DNA of 64,000 nucleotides from Candidatus Accumulibacter cognatus. Its GTDB lineage: Bacteria > Pseudomonadota > Gammaproteobacteria > Burkholderiales > Rhodocyclaceae. This document shows, one piece after another, positions 44,553-55,643 of the stretch. Numbering within the stretch: the first letter of the stretch is position 1; every line of letters begins with the position of its first letter. The stretch spans positions 1,793,553 through 1,857,552 of the forward strand of contig CP058708.1 of the NCBI GenBank assembly GCA_013414765.1, written 5' to 3'. The notes under the pieces are model-generated. The model was not told where the DNA came from. It saw nothing but the letters and a program-made list of their open reading frames with translations, and ran no database searches. Both the position numbers and the translations under genes were made by a program.

Positions 44553-44879
44553 ATGATCCATCTGACCCCCGCCGCCGTGAAGGCAATCAGCCGTTTCGTC
44601 AAGGCCACCGAGACTCCGGTTGCCGGTCTGCGCATCTTTGTCTCCGGTGGCGGTTGCGCCGGCCTGCAATACGGATTGCGTCTCGAACAGGACAAGGGCG
44701 CGGACGATCTGGAATTCGACGTCGGCGCCGCTGCACGCTTGTTGGTCGACCCGTTGAGCAGTTCAATGCTCGATGGCCTGACGGTCGACTTTGTCGACAG
44801 CCTCACGCAGACCGGCTTCAAGTTCAACAATCCGAACGTCTCCGGCGCCTGCGCCTGCGGCCAGTCGTTCGCGGGCTGA
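44553..44879 (+). CDS. IscA/HesB-type Fe-S carrier of nif cluster
   Basis: The 108-residue A-type carrier protein has the three conserved cysteines, in [13 protein letters not shown] and in the C-terminal [10 protein letters not shown]. It likely receives clusters from NifU and hands them to nif apoproteins (often named nifIscA). Strong AAGGAGAG precedes the ATG at 44553. It is first in an operon with nifU (10 bp gap) and nifS. Confidence 0.93.
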   Translation: MIHLTPAAVKAISRFVKATETPVAGLRIFVSGGGCAGLQYGLRLEQDKGADDLEFDVGAAARLLVDPLSSSMLDGLTVDFVDSLTQTGFKFNNPNVSGACACGQSFAG

Positions 44880-44889
44880 GGAGATCGCC

Positions 44890-45774
44890 ATGTGGGACTA
44901 TTCCGAAAAGGTGCGCGAACACTTCTTCAATCCGAGGAATTCCGGGCCGCTCGAGAACGCCAACGGCGTCGGCGACTTCGGTTCGATCAAGTGTGGCGAC
45001 GCGCTGCGCCTGATGCTCAGGGTCAACCCGGAAACCGAGGTCATCGACGATGCGCGCTTTCAGACCTTTGGTTGCGGCTCGGCGATCGCCTCGTCGTCGG
45101 CGCTGACCGAGATCATCAAGGGCAAGACGCTGGACGAAGCGCTACAGGTCAGCAACCAGGACATCGCCGACTATCTCGACGGACTGCCGCCGGAAAAGAT
45201 GCACTGTTCGGTCATGGGGCGCGAGGCACTGCAGGCGGCGGTCGCCAACTATCGCGGCGAGACCTGGAAGGATGATCACGAGGAAGGAGAACTGGTCTGC
45301 AAGTGTTTCGCCATCGACGCCGTGATGATCGAGGACACGGTGCGCGCCAATAGCCTGCGGACCATCGAGGAGGTCGCCAACTACACCAAGGCCGGTGGTG
45401 GCTGTTCGGCGTGTCACGAGAAGATCGAGGACATCCTGATCGCCGTCAACGGCCGGCTCTACGCCAACGAAGCAAAGCCGACCAAAGCGCGTCCGGCAAG
45501 CAGCGACGGGGTGAACAAGCCAAAGCTGACCAACTACCAGCGCATCCGCAAGATCGAGGAGATCTTGGAGGCGATCCGTCCTTCGCTGCAGCGTGACCAC
45601 GGTGACGTCACCCTGGTCGAGGTCGACGGCAAGAAAGTCTACGTCGAACTCACCGGCGCCTGCCGCGGATGCTCGATGGAGTCCGCCACCCTAGGAGGCG
45701 TGCAGCAGAAACTCATCGAAGCCCTGGGCGAACTGGTGCAGGTGCTGCCGGTCGCAGCGCTGGTCCGCGCGTAA
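44890..45774 (+). CDS. nifU: NifU, Fe-S cluster scaffold
   Basis: NifU assembles Fe-S clusters for nitrogenase. The 294-residue product has the full three-domain design: IscU-like N-terminus with [14 protein letters not shown] and [12 protein letters not shown], a central 2Fe-2S BFD-like domain ([12 protein letters not shown] with [13 protein letters not shown]), and a C-terminal Nfu domain with [10 protein letters not shown]. Length is normal. It is 22 bp upstream of nifS. Confidence 0.96.
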   Translation: MWDYSEKVREHFFNPRNSGPLENANGVGDFGSIKCGDALRLMLRVNPETEVIDDARFQTFGCGSAIASSSALTEIIKGKTLDEALQVSNQDIADYLDGLPPEKMHCSVMGREALQAAVANYRGETWKDDHEEGELVCKCFAIDAVMIEDTVRANSLRTIEEVANYTKAGGGCSACHEKIEDILIAVNGRLYANEAKPTKARPASSDGVNKPKLTNYQRIRKIEEILEAIRPSLQRDHGDVTLVEVDGKKVYVELTGACRGCSMESATLGGVQQKLIEALGELVQVLPVAALVRA

Positions 45775-45796
45775 CCGTCAACCGACTGGAGAAGCC

Positions 45797-47005
45797 ATGC
45801 AACCGATCTATATGGATAACAACGCCACGACGGCCTGCGATCCCGCCGTCGTGGCGGCGATGTTGCCCTACTTTACCGAACAGTTCGGCAATGCGTCTTC
45901 GATTCACAGCTTTGGTTCGCAGGTCGGTCAAGCGATCAAGCAGGCGCGCATGCAGGTCCAGTCTCTCCTCGGAGCGGCCCACGACAGCGAAATCGTGTTC
46001 AATTCCTGCGGCACCGAGTCCGATGCGACCGCCATCCTCTCGGCGCTGAAAGCCCATCCGGAACGGCGGACGGTGATCACCACGGTCGTCGAACATCCTG
46101 CGATCCTCAACCTGTGCGCCTACCTCGAGAAGGAGGATTACGTCGTGCATCGCCTGCGCGTTGACCGCAGGGGGCGGCTCGACCTCGACGAATACCGGTC
46201 GCTGCTCAACGAGCGCGTGGCGATCGTTTCTGCGATGTGGGCGAACAATGAAACGGGAACGCTCTTCCCGGTCGAGGAAATGGCCGAGATGGCGCACGCG
46301 AAAGGCATCCTTTTCCACACCGATGCCGTGCAGGCCGTCGGCAAGGTCGCCATTGACCTGAAAAGCACGCAGATCGACATGCTCTCGTTGTCCGGTCACA
46401 AGCTGCATGCGCCGAAAGGCATCGGTGTGTTGTATGTGCGTCGCAATACCCGCTTCCGGCCACTCCTGCGCGGCGGCCACCAGGAGCGTGGGCGCCGCGC
46501 GGGCACCGAGAACTCGGCGTCGATCGTTGGCCTCGGTGTCGCCTGCGAGCTCGCCGAGCAGCACCTGCTGACCGAGAACACGACGGTCAAGCGCCTGCGC
46601 GACCGCCTCGAACGGGGGATTCTCGGCAGCGTCAGAAATGCCTTCGTCAATGGCGACACGCTCTACCGTCTGCCGAATACGGCGAGCATCGCTTTCGAGT
46701 ACGTGGAAGGAGAGGGCATTCTGTTGCTCCTCAACCAGCTCGGCATTGCCGCGTCTTCCGGCTCGGCCTGCACCTCGGGTTCGCTGGAGCCGTCGCATGT
46801 CATGCGCGCGATGGCCATCCCTTACACTGCGGCACACGGGACGATTCGCTTCTCGCTGTCGCGCTACAACACCGAAGAGGAAGTGGACCGCGTCATCGCC
46901 GCCGTGCCCCCAGTGATCGCGAAATTGAGGAAACTCTCTCCCTACTGGAGCGGTGAAGGTCCACTCGCGAATCCCGAGCAAGCTTTCCAGCCGGAGTACG
47001 CCTGA
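45797..47005 (+). CDS. nifS: NifS, cysteine desulfurase
   Basis: NifS is the PLP enzyme that supplies sulfur to NifU. The 402-residue product has MDNNATTACDPAVVAAMLPY, the PLP lysine in LSLSGHKLHAPKGIGVLYV and the catalytic cysteine in SSGSACTSGSLEPSHVM. Length and motifs are normal. It ends the iscA-nifUS operon; nifV is not downstream here but in the minus-strand operon. Confidence 0.96.
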   Translation: MQPIYMDNNATTACDPAVVAAMLPYFTEQFGNASSIHSFGSQVGQAIKQARMQVQSLLGAAHDSEIVFNSCGTESDATAILSALKAHPERRTVITTVVEHPAILNLCAYLEKEDYVVHRLRVDRRGRLDLDEYRSLLNERVAIVSAMWANNETGTLFPVEEMAEMAHAKGILFHTDAVQAVGKVAIDLKSTQIDMLSLSGHKLHAPKGIGVLYVRRNTRFRPLLRGGHQERGRRAGTENSASIVGLGVACELAEQHLLTENTTVKRLRDRLERGILGSVRNAFVNGDTLYRLPNTASIAFEYVEGEGILLLLNQLGIAASSGSACTSGSLEPSHVMRAMAIPYTAAHGTIRFSLSRYNTEEEVDRVIAAVPPVIAKLRKLSPYWSGEGPLANPEQAFQPEYA

Positions 47006-47467
47006 CCGGATCGAGGAATGCGTCATCGATGTGGCGGTAAACTACCTCCACCTGCTGCGGACCCTGCATCGTGCGTAATTCGATACCGGGGCGGAGGAGC
47101 GCTACACCCGCATCGCCGAATCCGGCAGGACGATCCCGTGTTGCTCGAGCTGGACCAGACGTAAAACCGGAATCTATCCCGGCTTACGTGGGTAGCCAGC
47201 AGGAACACCTCGCCGCCTCGTTGATTGAATTCGCCTTGCAGGCCGCCTGAGAACAGGTTCAAAATGGTGGTCGACCGCTGCCGGGTTGAAAGCGGTCGGG
47301 CACGAGGCGGAGACATTCCTTTGCCGGGAATGAAGATTTGTTCTTCACATGAGCGCAGGCCAGGGCCCAACTTGTTGAGCTTCCTGGATTCCGGCTGACG
47401 CCGGAATGTAGGCTTCGAAATGAATCCGCGCTTCCCTGGAATATGGACAGTGGACAGGATAAGAATC
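47006..47467. other. Spacer after nifS; one hairpin repeat, no gene
   Basis: About 460 bp between nifS and a Mth938-like gene. Short fragments such as VAVNYLHLLRTL on the plus strand look like eroded coding sequence but are not identifiable. A perfect hairpin repeat lies at 47388-47407. Confidence 0.5.
47388..47407. repeat. REP-like inverted repeat
   Basis: ATTCCGGC-TGAC-GCCGGAAT forms an 8-bp perfect stem with a 4-base loop. Hairpins of this sort (GGATTCCGGCnnnnGCCGGAAT) are dispersed intergenic repeats in many betaproteobacteria. It has no following T-run, so a terminator role is doubtful. Confidence 0.55.
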
Positions 47468-47830
47468 ATGCACCCCAACATCGACAGCACCCAGTTCGGA
47501 TCAATCACCATCGCCGGGCGGCGGATCGAAAACGACGTGATGATCGGTCTCGACGGTGCGGTGAGCAAGCGCCAGAAGAAACTGTCCAAGGCCGTCTACG
47601 GCACTTCGCACGTCATCTCGCTGGCGGAAGCCGAGGTCATCTTCGAGAAGCACGCGGAGCGTCTGATCATCGGAGCCGGCCACAACGGGATGGTCAGGCT
47701 CTCGAACGAGGCGGCGGATTATTTGGCGCAAAGGAATGTCAAGGTCGATCTGGCCCGCACCCCGGAGGCGATCGAGCGCTGGAACAAGGCGAGCGGTAAG
47801 GTGATCGCGCTCTTTCATGTGACCTGCTAG
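47468..47830 (+). CDS. Mth938-like domain protein (DUF498)
   Basis: The 120-residue product resembles Mth938/DUF498 (NDUFAF3-like fold) proteins: STQFGSITIAGRRIENDVMI, VISLAEAEVIFEKHAERLI and IIGAGHNGMVRLSNEAADYL, ending SGKVIALFHVTC. Homologues occur beside nif and metal-enzyme genes but the biochemical role is not known. Its place just after nifS is suggestive only; no sigma54 promoter is seen. The ATG at 47468 is preferred over a frame extension upstream that is not family-like. Confidence 0.82.
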   Translation: MHPNIDSTQFGSITIAGRRIENDVMIGLDGAVSKRQKKLSKAVYGTSHVISLAEAEVIFEKHAERLIIGAGHNGMVRLSNEAADYLAQRNVKVDLARTPEAIERWNKASGKVIALFHVTC

Positions 47831-48194
47831 AGCGCGAGCCAATCCGCCATGGCGGGGGGCCGCGCGAGCAGTTCATTCCCGAATCCGGCCACCACCTAGC
47901 CTTCGTCAACGGCCCGTACCGAGCTTGCGGACCTCGCGTACCTTCGCCATACCACCGGGCAGCGTTCCGCCTTCGGCAAGTCGCAGGCACACCTGTTCAC
48001 CGCTGTGCACCTCGATCGTTGCGTCGAAGAATTCTTTGGGCGATCCCTCGCCGCCGTGTCCACTTGTCCAGAGCCATCTCCGAAGCGTCCCAAGCCGCTG
48101 TAGCCGAGCCGGCTGCAACATGATCGCGGAATTTGGCTCGTCACTTCCACTTTACAATAGCCGCTTGGGATCCTATAATCCGGTTCTCTTTCGA
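47831..48194. other. Spacer with transposase fossil before tRNA genes
   Basis: Contains the minus-strand transposase remnant at 47909-48052 and, near 48170, the AT-rich lead into the tRNA-Ala gene, probably its promoter. Nothing else is recognised. Confidence 0.5.
47909..48052 (-). pseudogene. Remnant of a relative of the 2.4-kb IS transposase
   Basis: About 48 residues on the minus strand (GSPKEFFDATIEVHSGEQV, RLAEGGTLPGGMAKVREVRK) align clearly with the SPEEFVDATIELRRGQQV and RLAERGTLLGGVVWVREIRK segment of the full transposases in this window, at about 60 percent by eye. Ends of the element are not present. It shows that this IS group has been in this genome before. Confidence 0.8.
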
Positions 48195-48270
<76 letters not shown>

Positions 48271-48293
48271 GCATTTCGAAAGAGATTTTCCGG

Positions 48294-48369
48294 GTCCCCA
48301 TCGTCTAGAGGCCCAGGACACTACCCTTTCACGGTAGGTACCGGGGTTCGAATCCCCGTGGGGACGCCA
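48294..48369 (+). tRNA. tRNA-Glu (anticodon TTC)
   Basis: A 76-nt cloverleaf with acceptor GTCCCCA/TGGGGAC, anticodon stem CTACC/GGTAG with loop CTTTCAC (anticodon TTC), T-arm CGGGGTTCGAATCCCCG and encoded GCCA end. Probably co-transcribed with tRNA-Ala. Confidence 0.97.
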
Positions 48370-48552
48370 AGTCAAGCAGGTTCGCTGCGACTGCCGGAAA
48401 GCCAGCGTTCTGTGGTCATTGGCCCCAGGCAGCGACCATTAGCTCCTTCCACCTGTTTCCCGCCCCCATGTAACTCCTCTTCCACACGTCGTTCCGACGC
48501 TTCCGTGGGATGTCGATATTCTTGCTAAAGCCTGGCATTTCCAGTAAGTTGC
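48370..48552. other. Spacer between tRNA-Glu and the TPP riboswitch
   Basis: No gene recognised. It should contain the end of the tRNA transcript and the thiC promoter; a candidate -10 (GATATTCTT near 48513) is weak. Confidence 0.4.
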
Positions 48553-48632
48553 GCGGACATATCGGGGTGCCAAGTCAATCAAGGCGAGAGTTCTCGAACC
48601 TGTACGGGTCGTGTGGCGCAGGGAGGCGGATG
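48553..48632 (+). ncRNA. TPP riboswitch (THI element) upstream of thiC
   Basis: The sequence has the conserved pieces in order: CGGGGTGCC at 48563-48571, GGCGAGAG at 48583-48590 in the position of the CTGAGA bulge, TCGAACCTG at 48594-48602 and ACGGGTCGTGTGGCGCAGGGAG at 48604-48625, where pairing to GGGGTGCC and the CAGGGA end are typical. The CTGAGA box is changed to GCGAGA, so the aptamer is slightly atypical. It would reduce thiC expression when thiamine pyrophosphate is high. Confidence 0.78.
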
Positions 48633-48682
48633 GATGCATCCGGTTGGTTGCGCTATTTGGTTTGCCTCAGTCGTTTCGCTAA

Positions 48683-50659
<1,977 letters not shown>

Positions 50660-50757
50660 ACCGTCAGCAACCGATGCCGGCAATACATTCAGGCAACTAA
50701 CATCAAGGCTGGCAGTGATGCCGATGACAGGCGGGTCGGTCTTCCCCGCCCTGCGCT

Positions 50758-51093
50758 TCAGAAGTCCTTGGCAGCCTCCCAAAGGACGAAGCCATCCTCT
50801 TTTCGGGTCCACTCGAGCAGTTCGATCATTGGGTAGGCGCGTTGGCCAAATCCGATTGGTGAGGGGTCTTGCTCGTCGCTGCCATCTTCGTTGTCAGCCT
50901 CGCTATGGTTGGTGGAATGACTCGTGTGTTCCACGCTGGCGACACGCAGACGCTCGATCGCTTCGGGCAGTTGCTCGGTGGTGATGACGCCGCGGGCGCT
51001 GCAGTCCTTACCGACCAGCTCGAGCAATTGACGGGCAACCTGGGCAAACATCATGATCTGACCGGAGGTGCTTGATGTAAACTTGACCAGCAT
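50758..51093 (-). CDS. DUF1840 protein
   Basis: The 111-residue product has the DUF1840 start MLVKFTSSTSGQIMMFAQVA and middle RGVITTEQLPEAIERLRVA, then an acidic stretch and a final hydrophobic block FGQRAYPMIELLEWTRKEDG. It is a small betaproteobacterial family of unknown function. The ATG at 51093 is chosen by family alignment; an upstream ATG at 51126 lacks support. It is convergent with thiC and divergent from the pseudouridine synthase. Confidence 0.85.
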   Translation of the reverse strand: MLVKFTSSTSGQIMMFAQVARQLLELVGKDCSARGVITTEQLPEAIERLRVASVEHTSHSTNHSEADNEDGSDEQDPSPIGFGQRAYPMIELLEWTRKEDGFVLWEAAKDF

Positions 51094-51190
51094 GAGGGGA
51101 ATCTCCGTGGAATTGATGGATGGCAACGATATCTATTGTTGCAGTTGACGGATCAGACAACAATAGCCATGGGCGTATTATTGGTCTTGA

Positions 51191-51898
51191 ATGGAACTTG
51201 AACGCTTGCTCAGATCGCAGGGCTTTGGCAGCCGGGCAGAGTGCCGTGTTCGAGTCCTCGCAGGCCGCGTCAAGGTCGCCGGAGATGTCTGCGTAGATCC
51301 CTACGCGCACTTCGAACCGGCGGGGCTGAGCTTTACCGTCGATGGCGAGCCGTGGAACTATCGCGAGTTTGTCTACCTTGCGATGAACAAGCCAGCGGGT
51401 TATGAATGCTCGCGTCGACCACAACATTACCCTAGCGTCTATTCGCTGCTTCCGCAGCCGCTGGTGACACGAGGCGTCCAGACAGTTGGTCGCCTTGACC
51501 AGGACAGCACGGGCCTGCTGCTGCTGTCTGACGATGGTCAATTCATCCATACTTTTACCTCGCCACGCAAGCGGGTTCCTAAAGTGTATGAGGTCACGAC
51601 TAGGCATATGGTCGATGATGCACAGGTGATGGCCCTACTCAACGGCGTGGAATTACATGACGATGCCAAACCGGTCGGAGCGGTGGCGTGCATTAGGATG
51701 GACGAAAAGAGATTGCGTTTGACTGTTACCGAGGGGAAATACCATCTGGTGAAGCGGATGATTGCCGCTGCCGGCAATCGTGTGGAGGCCCTGCATCGCA
51801 TAACGGTGGGTGGATTTTCGTTACCACTGGCATTGCCAGTAGGCCAGTGGATGTGGCTGGGGTCGCCAGAGCTGGAGCTTCTGGCGCAACGGGGATGA
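51191..51898 (+). CDS. rsuA: RsuA-family 16S rRNA pseudouridine synthase
   Basis: The enzyme probably makes pseudouridine 516 in 16S rRNA. The 235-residue product has an N-terminal S4 RNA-binding domain (LERLLRSQGFGSRAECRVRV), the linker motif YLAMNKPAGYECSRR and the catalytic Asp in VGRLDQDSTGLLLLSDDG, plus TVTEGKYHLVKRMIAAAGN. RsuA is the closest member by length; an RluE/RluF paralogue cannot be excluded. Confidence 0.88.
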   Translation: MELERLLRSQGFGSRAECRVRVLAGRVKVAGDVCVDPYAHFEPAGLSFTVDGEPWNYREFVYLAMNKPAGYECSRRPQHYPSVYSLLPQPLVTRGVQTVGRLDQDSTGLLLLSDDGQFIHTFTSPRKRVPKVYEVTTRHMVDDAQVMALLNGVELHDDAKPVGAVACIRMDEKRLRLTVTEGKYHLVKRMIAAAGNRVEALHRITVGGFSLPLALPVGQWMWLGSPELELLAQRG

Positions 51899-51968
51899 GG
51901 CAATGGCCGGTAAGCTTGCCGCCGGAATTGATCCAGCTCATGAGTAATCCGAACCAGGGTTCATTGCG

Positions 51969-52880
51969 ATGACACTGACCGAACTGCGTTATATCGTTAC
52001 GCTTGCCCGAGAGAGGCACTTCGGGCGCGCAGCCGAGAAGTGCCACGTCAGCCAGCCAACGCTTTCGGTAGCACTGAAAAAGGTCGAGCAGCGGCATGGT
52101 GTCATCCTGTTCGAGCGTTCATCCGCTGATGTACGGCTGACAATGATTGGCGAACAGATTGCGATACAGGCTGAGCGGGTGCTTGAGGAAGCAGGCAGGA
52201 TCAGGGAGATCGTTGCACAGGGAAAGGATCCCTTGTCTGGGCCATTGCGCCTTGGCGTCATCTATACTATTGCGCCTTACCTTCTGCCGCGTCTGATTCC
52301 GTCCTTGCATTCCCGCGCACCGCGGATGCCACTCTATCTACACGAGAACTTTACCGTCAACCTGACGGCGCAGTTGCGTCGGGGTGATCTCGATGTGATT
52401 GTCGTGGCCTTGCCATTTGATGAGCCGGGGATTGTCTCTAGAGTGGTGTATGAGGAGCCATTTTATGTTGTGATGCCGACAGGACATCCTTTAGCCATGG
52501 AGTCCTTGATCGCTCCCGAGCATGTGGCTGCGGAAAATCTTTTGCTTCTCGGGATTGGCAATTGTTTTCGGGATCAGGTCGTACAGGCTTGCCCACAGCT
52601 TTCGGCGCCTGGCGGAACAGTGGGTGCGCTTGAAGGAAGTTCTCTCGAAACGGTTCGTTACATGGTGGCTAGCGGCGCGGGTATATCGATCGTGCCGGCA
52701 TCGGCCGCAGCATCGTGGCCCCAGCAAGATCCCTTGCTGTTGTTTCGCCATTTCACTGAGCCTGTCCCTGTGCGGAGGGTAGTCATCGCCTGGCGAGCGA
52801 CTTTCCCCAGGCCGCAGGCAATCGACGTGTTGCGGGCAGCCATCCTGGACGCTCCTCCGCCAGGGGTGCTTCGAGCATGA
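51969..52880 (+). CDS. oxyR: OxyR-like LysR-type peroxide regulator
   Basis: The 303-residue product has an N-terminal LysR helix-turn-helix (RHFGRAAEKCHVSQPTLSVA) and a substrate domain. The region LGIGNCFRDQVVQACPQ has the two cysteines 9 residues apart, C-x8-C, as Cys199 and Cys208 of E. coli OxyR, so it is probably a hydrogen-peroxide sensor. The cognate promoter target is not visible nearby. It stands alone with a gap before the parS site. Confidence 0.88.
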   Translation: MTLTELRYIVTLARERHFGRAAEKCHVSQPTLSVALKKVEQRHGVILFERSSADVRLTMIGEQIAIQAERVLEEAGRIREIVAQGKDPLSGPLRLGVIYTIAPYLLPRLIPSLHSRAPRMPLYLHENFTVNLTAQLRRGDLDVIVVALPFDEPGIVSRVVYEEPFYVVMPTGHPLAMESLIAPEHVAAENLLLLGIGNCFRDQVVQACPQLSAPGGTVGALEGSSLETVRYMVASGAGISIVPASAAASWPQQDPLLLFRHFTEPVPVRRVVIAWRATFPRPQAIDVLRAAILDAPPPGVLRA

Positions 52881-52923
52881 CAGCGCAGGCGCTTGGCAAC
52901 TCGGCAAGCAGCCTGCGCTGCCA

Positions 52924-52939
52924 TGTTTCACGTGAAACA
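52924..52939. other. parS: parS centromere site
   Basis: TGTTTCACGTGAAACA is a perfect 16-bp palindrome and the exact chromosomal ParB-binding consensus. Eleven bases downstream TGTTTCACGTG recurs as a half-site (52950-52960). It lies between the convergent oxyR-like and topB genes. parS sites cluster near the origin, so this part of the chromosome is probably origin-proximal. Confidence 0.92.
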
Positions 52940-52953
52940 GGTGTCGGCCTGTT

Positions 52954-55554
52954 TCACGTGGCCTGACCAGAGGTCTTCCTGCGATTCGCTGTTGCCGCAG
53001 AAGCGTTGGACGGTATCGTGGAGCTTGTCGGGGCAGGTGCTCCCTTGGTCGATTTTGCTGCTGATTTTGGCGTACGCTTCTCGAACTCAAAGCCGACCTT
53101 TCCATCGGCTCCGCGTACCAGGTAAGCCGAGAATTTTCGACGAGTACGTGCAGAGATGAAATCTCTGAGTAAATCAGTACGCCCAGTGTCAAGAAGTTTC
53201 CGCATTTGTTCGGGTTCAATCGGTTGTTGAAGAATGATCGTTCCTGAACGGAAGTCACAGCTTTTCACTGGCCCAACAGATTTCTCGCAGACATAGGCCA
53301 TGCCCTGAGCAAACACGCGTGCCGCGCATTTAGGGCAGGCACCCAGGGATTCACTGTCTGAGAAATCGACTGCTTCGACGGAACCTTCATCGCTGGCGGC
53401 ACCTTGCCCGAAGTCAAACTCCGGAGCGTTTTCAGCGTTAAGGAGGACGATGGTGTTGAAAGGTCGACCCATTTTGTTCCTAAAGCCGCTCAAGGGGCCG
53501 ATTTTGCGCTTGGTGAGTAATTCTTCGATCTCGGTTGCTTCGAATTGTCGGCCGGCGACAATTTTCCATAGAGCGAAATCGCAAGCCTGGCACTGAAATT
53601 TCTTGTAGGTCTCCTTGATCAATCCACCGCATTTTGGGCAAGGGGTCGCAAGTGCTCCGAAATCCCCGGGAATGCTGTCGCTGTCGTAACTTTTTGCGCG
53701 GTCCACAATATGTTGAGTCATTGCCGCGATCTCTTTCATGAATTCTCTGCGCGACATCTCTCCTCGTTCCATGCGCGCAAGCTTCCATTCCCATTCGCCG
53801 GTGAGTTCGGGAGCGGTCAACTCGCGGATACCCAGACCGTTCAGGAGTGTCATCAGTGAAAATGCCTTGGCAGTTGGCTGAAGTTCACGGCCTTCTCTAA
53901 GAAGGTACTGTTCGGAAAGCAGGTTTTCGATGATCTGGGCGCGTGTGGCTGGGGTACCCAGGCCGCGACCTGCCATTGCCGCCCGCAACTCTTCGTCGTC
54001 CATGGCCTTGCCGGCGCTCTCCATGGCCGTCAACAAGCTGGCTTCTGAGTAGCGGGCCGGTGGTTTGGTTTGATGGGCGCTCAACAGCATTTCTGTAGCC
54101 ATGACTTTCTCCCCTGGTGCAACGGCAACCAGATTGCCTTCGCCATCAGACTGCGCATCACGACCATAGACTGCCAGCCAACCCGGGTTGACCAAAACCC
54201 TGCCTTCGGTTTTGAATGGCTCGGACTGGACACGCGAAATGCGGGTGGTGATCAGAAACTCCGCAGCCGGATAGAATACGGCCAGAAAGCGCTTGACTAC
54301 CATGTCGTACAGTTTCGACTCGGGTTCGGACAGATGTTTTGGAGCCTGGAGCGTAGGAATGATCGCGAAATGATCTGAAACCTTGGCGTTGTTGAATATC
54401 CGTTTGTTCGGAATGACCCAGTGACTGTCCAGGATCTTTTTTGCAAAAGGCGCATAGCGAGCCAGCACCGCTTCGTCGTGACCTTTGCCGACTCCCTCTC
54501 CGGTAAGCATCAAGAGCGTGCTGCTGACCGTCGAAATATAGTCCTCGGGTAGCGCGCGCGAATCGGTACGTGGATAGGTGAGGACCTTGTGCTTTTCATA
54601 AAGCGCCTGCGCCAGGCCAAGGGTGAGCTTGGCGGAGAAACCGTAGCGCCCGTTGGCCTCGCGTTGAAGGCTGGTCAGATCAAACAGCAACGGTGATAGT
54701 TGTGTCGAAGCCTTCGATTCCTCGGTGACCTCCCCCATCTTGCTTGCGCATTTCTCTTGCAGCAAGAGGCCTCTGGTCTCATCCCAGAGGCGATCAGCGC
54801 GTGCATGTTCGTCTTCCTCCTTGCCCTTGAATTTTTCGTCGAACCATTTGCCTCGGTACTCTCCGGCGTCACAGACAAAGACTCCCTCAAGCTCCCAGTA
54901 GGGGCGAGGTTTGAACTTGCGTATGCGATCCTCGCGTTCGACGATCAGTGCGAGTGATGGTGTTTGAACGCGACCGACAGTAGTCAGGTGGAAACCGCCA
55001 GTCTTGGAGTTGAAGGCGGTCATCGCGCGCGTACCGTTGATTCCGACCAGCCAGTCGGATTCCGATCGACATACCGCAGCGTCCCCCAGTCCTCGCATAT
55101 CTTCGCCTTTTCGCAAGTGCATGAAGCCTTCCTTGATGGCTTGCGGAGTCATTGACTGTAACCACAAGCGCTCTACAGGTTTGCCATTGCCAGCATGCTG
55201 GGTGATGTAGTTGAAGATCAATTCCCCTTCACGTCCAGCGTCACAGGCGTTTACCAGACTGATCACGTCCTTGCGCTTGATGAGACGGATCAATAGCTTG
55301 AGGCGCGACTCGGTCTTGGCAATTGGCTGCAAGGTAAAGTGGGGTGGTATCACTGGCAGATGGGCGAATGACCATTTGCCGCGCTTGACCTCATATTCTT
55401 CGGGACAAGCCAGTTCCAGCAGGTGACCAATGGCCGACGAAAGGACGTAATCGTCATTCTCGAAGTAGTCTTCGTGCCGAACGAATCCACCCAGGGCGCG
55501 CGCAAGGTCGGCGGCGACGGAAGGCTTCTCGGTGATGATCAGTTTCTTGCTCAT
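52954..55554 (-). CDS. topB: DNA topoisomerase III
   Basis: A type IA topoisomerase that decatenates DNA. The 866-residue product has the Toprim domain start KKLIITEKPSVAADLARALG and ACDAGREGELIF, the catalytic tyrosine in VLTYPRTDSRALP, and VGRVQTPSLALIVERE. After the core come zinc-ribbon-like repeats (TPCPKCGGLIKETY, LGACPKCAARVFAQGM) and a Ser/Thr/Ala/Lys-rich tail. It is longer than E. coli TopB because of these repeats, as in betaproteobacteria. The smg (DUF494) gene often found between dprA and topB is absent. Confidence 0.95.
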   Translation of the reverse strand: MSKKLIITEKPSVAADLARALGGFVRHEDYFENDDYVLSSAIGHLLELACPEEYEVKRGKWSFAHLPVIPPHFTLQPIAKTESRLKLLIRLIKRKDVISLVNACDAGREGELIFNYITQHAGNGKPVERLWLQSMTPQAIKEGFMHLRKGEDMRGLGDAAVCRSESDWLVGINGTRAMTAFNSKTGGFHLTTVGRVQTPSLALIVEREDRIRKFKPRPYWELEGVFVCDAGEYRGKWFDEKFKGKEEDEHARADRLWDETRGLLLQEKCASKMGEVTEESKASTQLSPLLFDLTSLQREANGRYGFSAKLTLGLAQALYEKHKVLTYPRTDSRALPEDYISTVSSTLLMLTGEGVGKGHDEAVLARYAPFAKKILDSHWVIPNKRIFNNAKVSDHFAIIPTLQAPKHLSEPESKLYDMVVKRFLAVFYPAAEFLITTRISRVQSEPFKTEGRVLVNPGWLAVYGRDAQSDGEGNLVAVAPGEKVMATEMLLSAHQTKPPARYSEASLLTAMESAGKAMDDEELRAAMAGRGLGTPATRAQIIENLLSEQYLLREGRELQPTAKAFSLMTLLNGLGIRELTAPELTGEWEWKLARMERGEMSRREFMKEIAAMTQHIVDRAKSYDSDSIPGDFGALATPCPKCGGLIKETYKKFQCQACDFALWKIVAGRQFEATEIEELLTKRKIGPLSGFRNKMGRPFNTIVLLNAENAPEFDFGQGAASDEGSVEAVDFSDSESLGACPKCAARVFAQGMAYVCEKSVGPVKSCDFRSGTIILQQPIEPEQMRKLLDTGRTDLLRDFISARTRRKFSAYLVRGADGKVGFEFEKRTPKSAAKSTKGAPAPTSSTIPSNASAATANRRKTSGQAT

Positions 55555-55643
55555 GGGGGGGTCTTCATCAGCCGGGGAGGGTGGCGAAATCAGTCATCGG
55601 AGGATTGGCTGAGTGGGTCATCATGATTCTGGCGGAGAGGCTC

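Noticed and set aside
47388-47407. Rho-independent terminator after nifS
   Set aside because: The hairpin is perfect but has no T-run and lies about 380 bp after the nifS stop; better explained as a dispersed repeat.
52950-52965. Third parS site
   Set aside because: Only the left 11 bases match; the right arm is GCCTG instead of AAACA, so it is at best a half-site.
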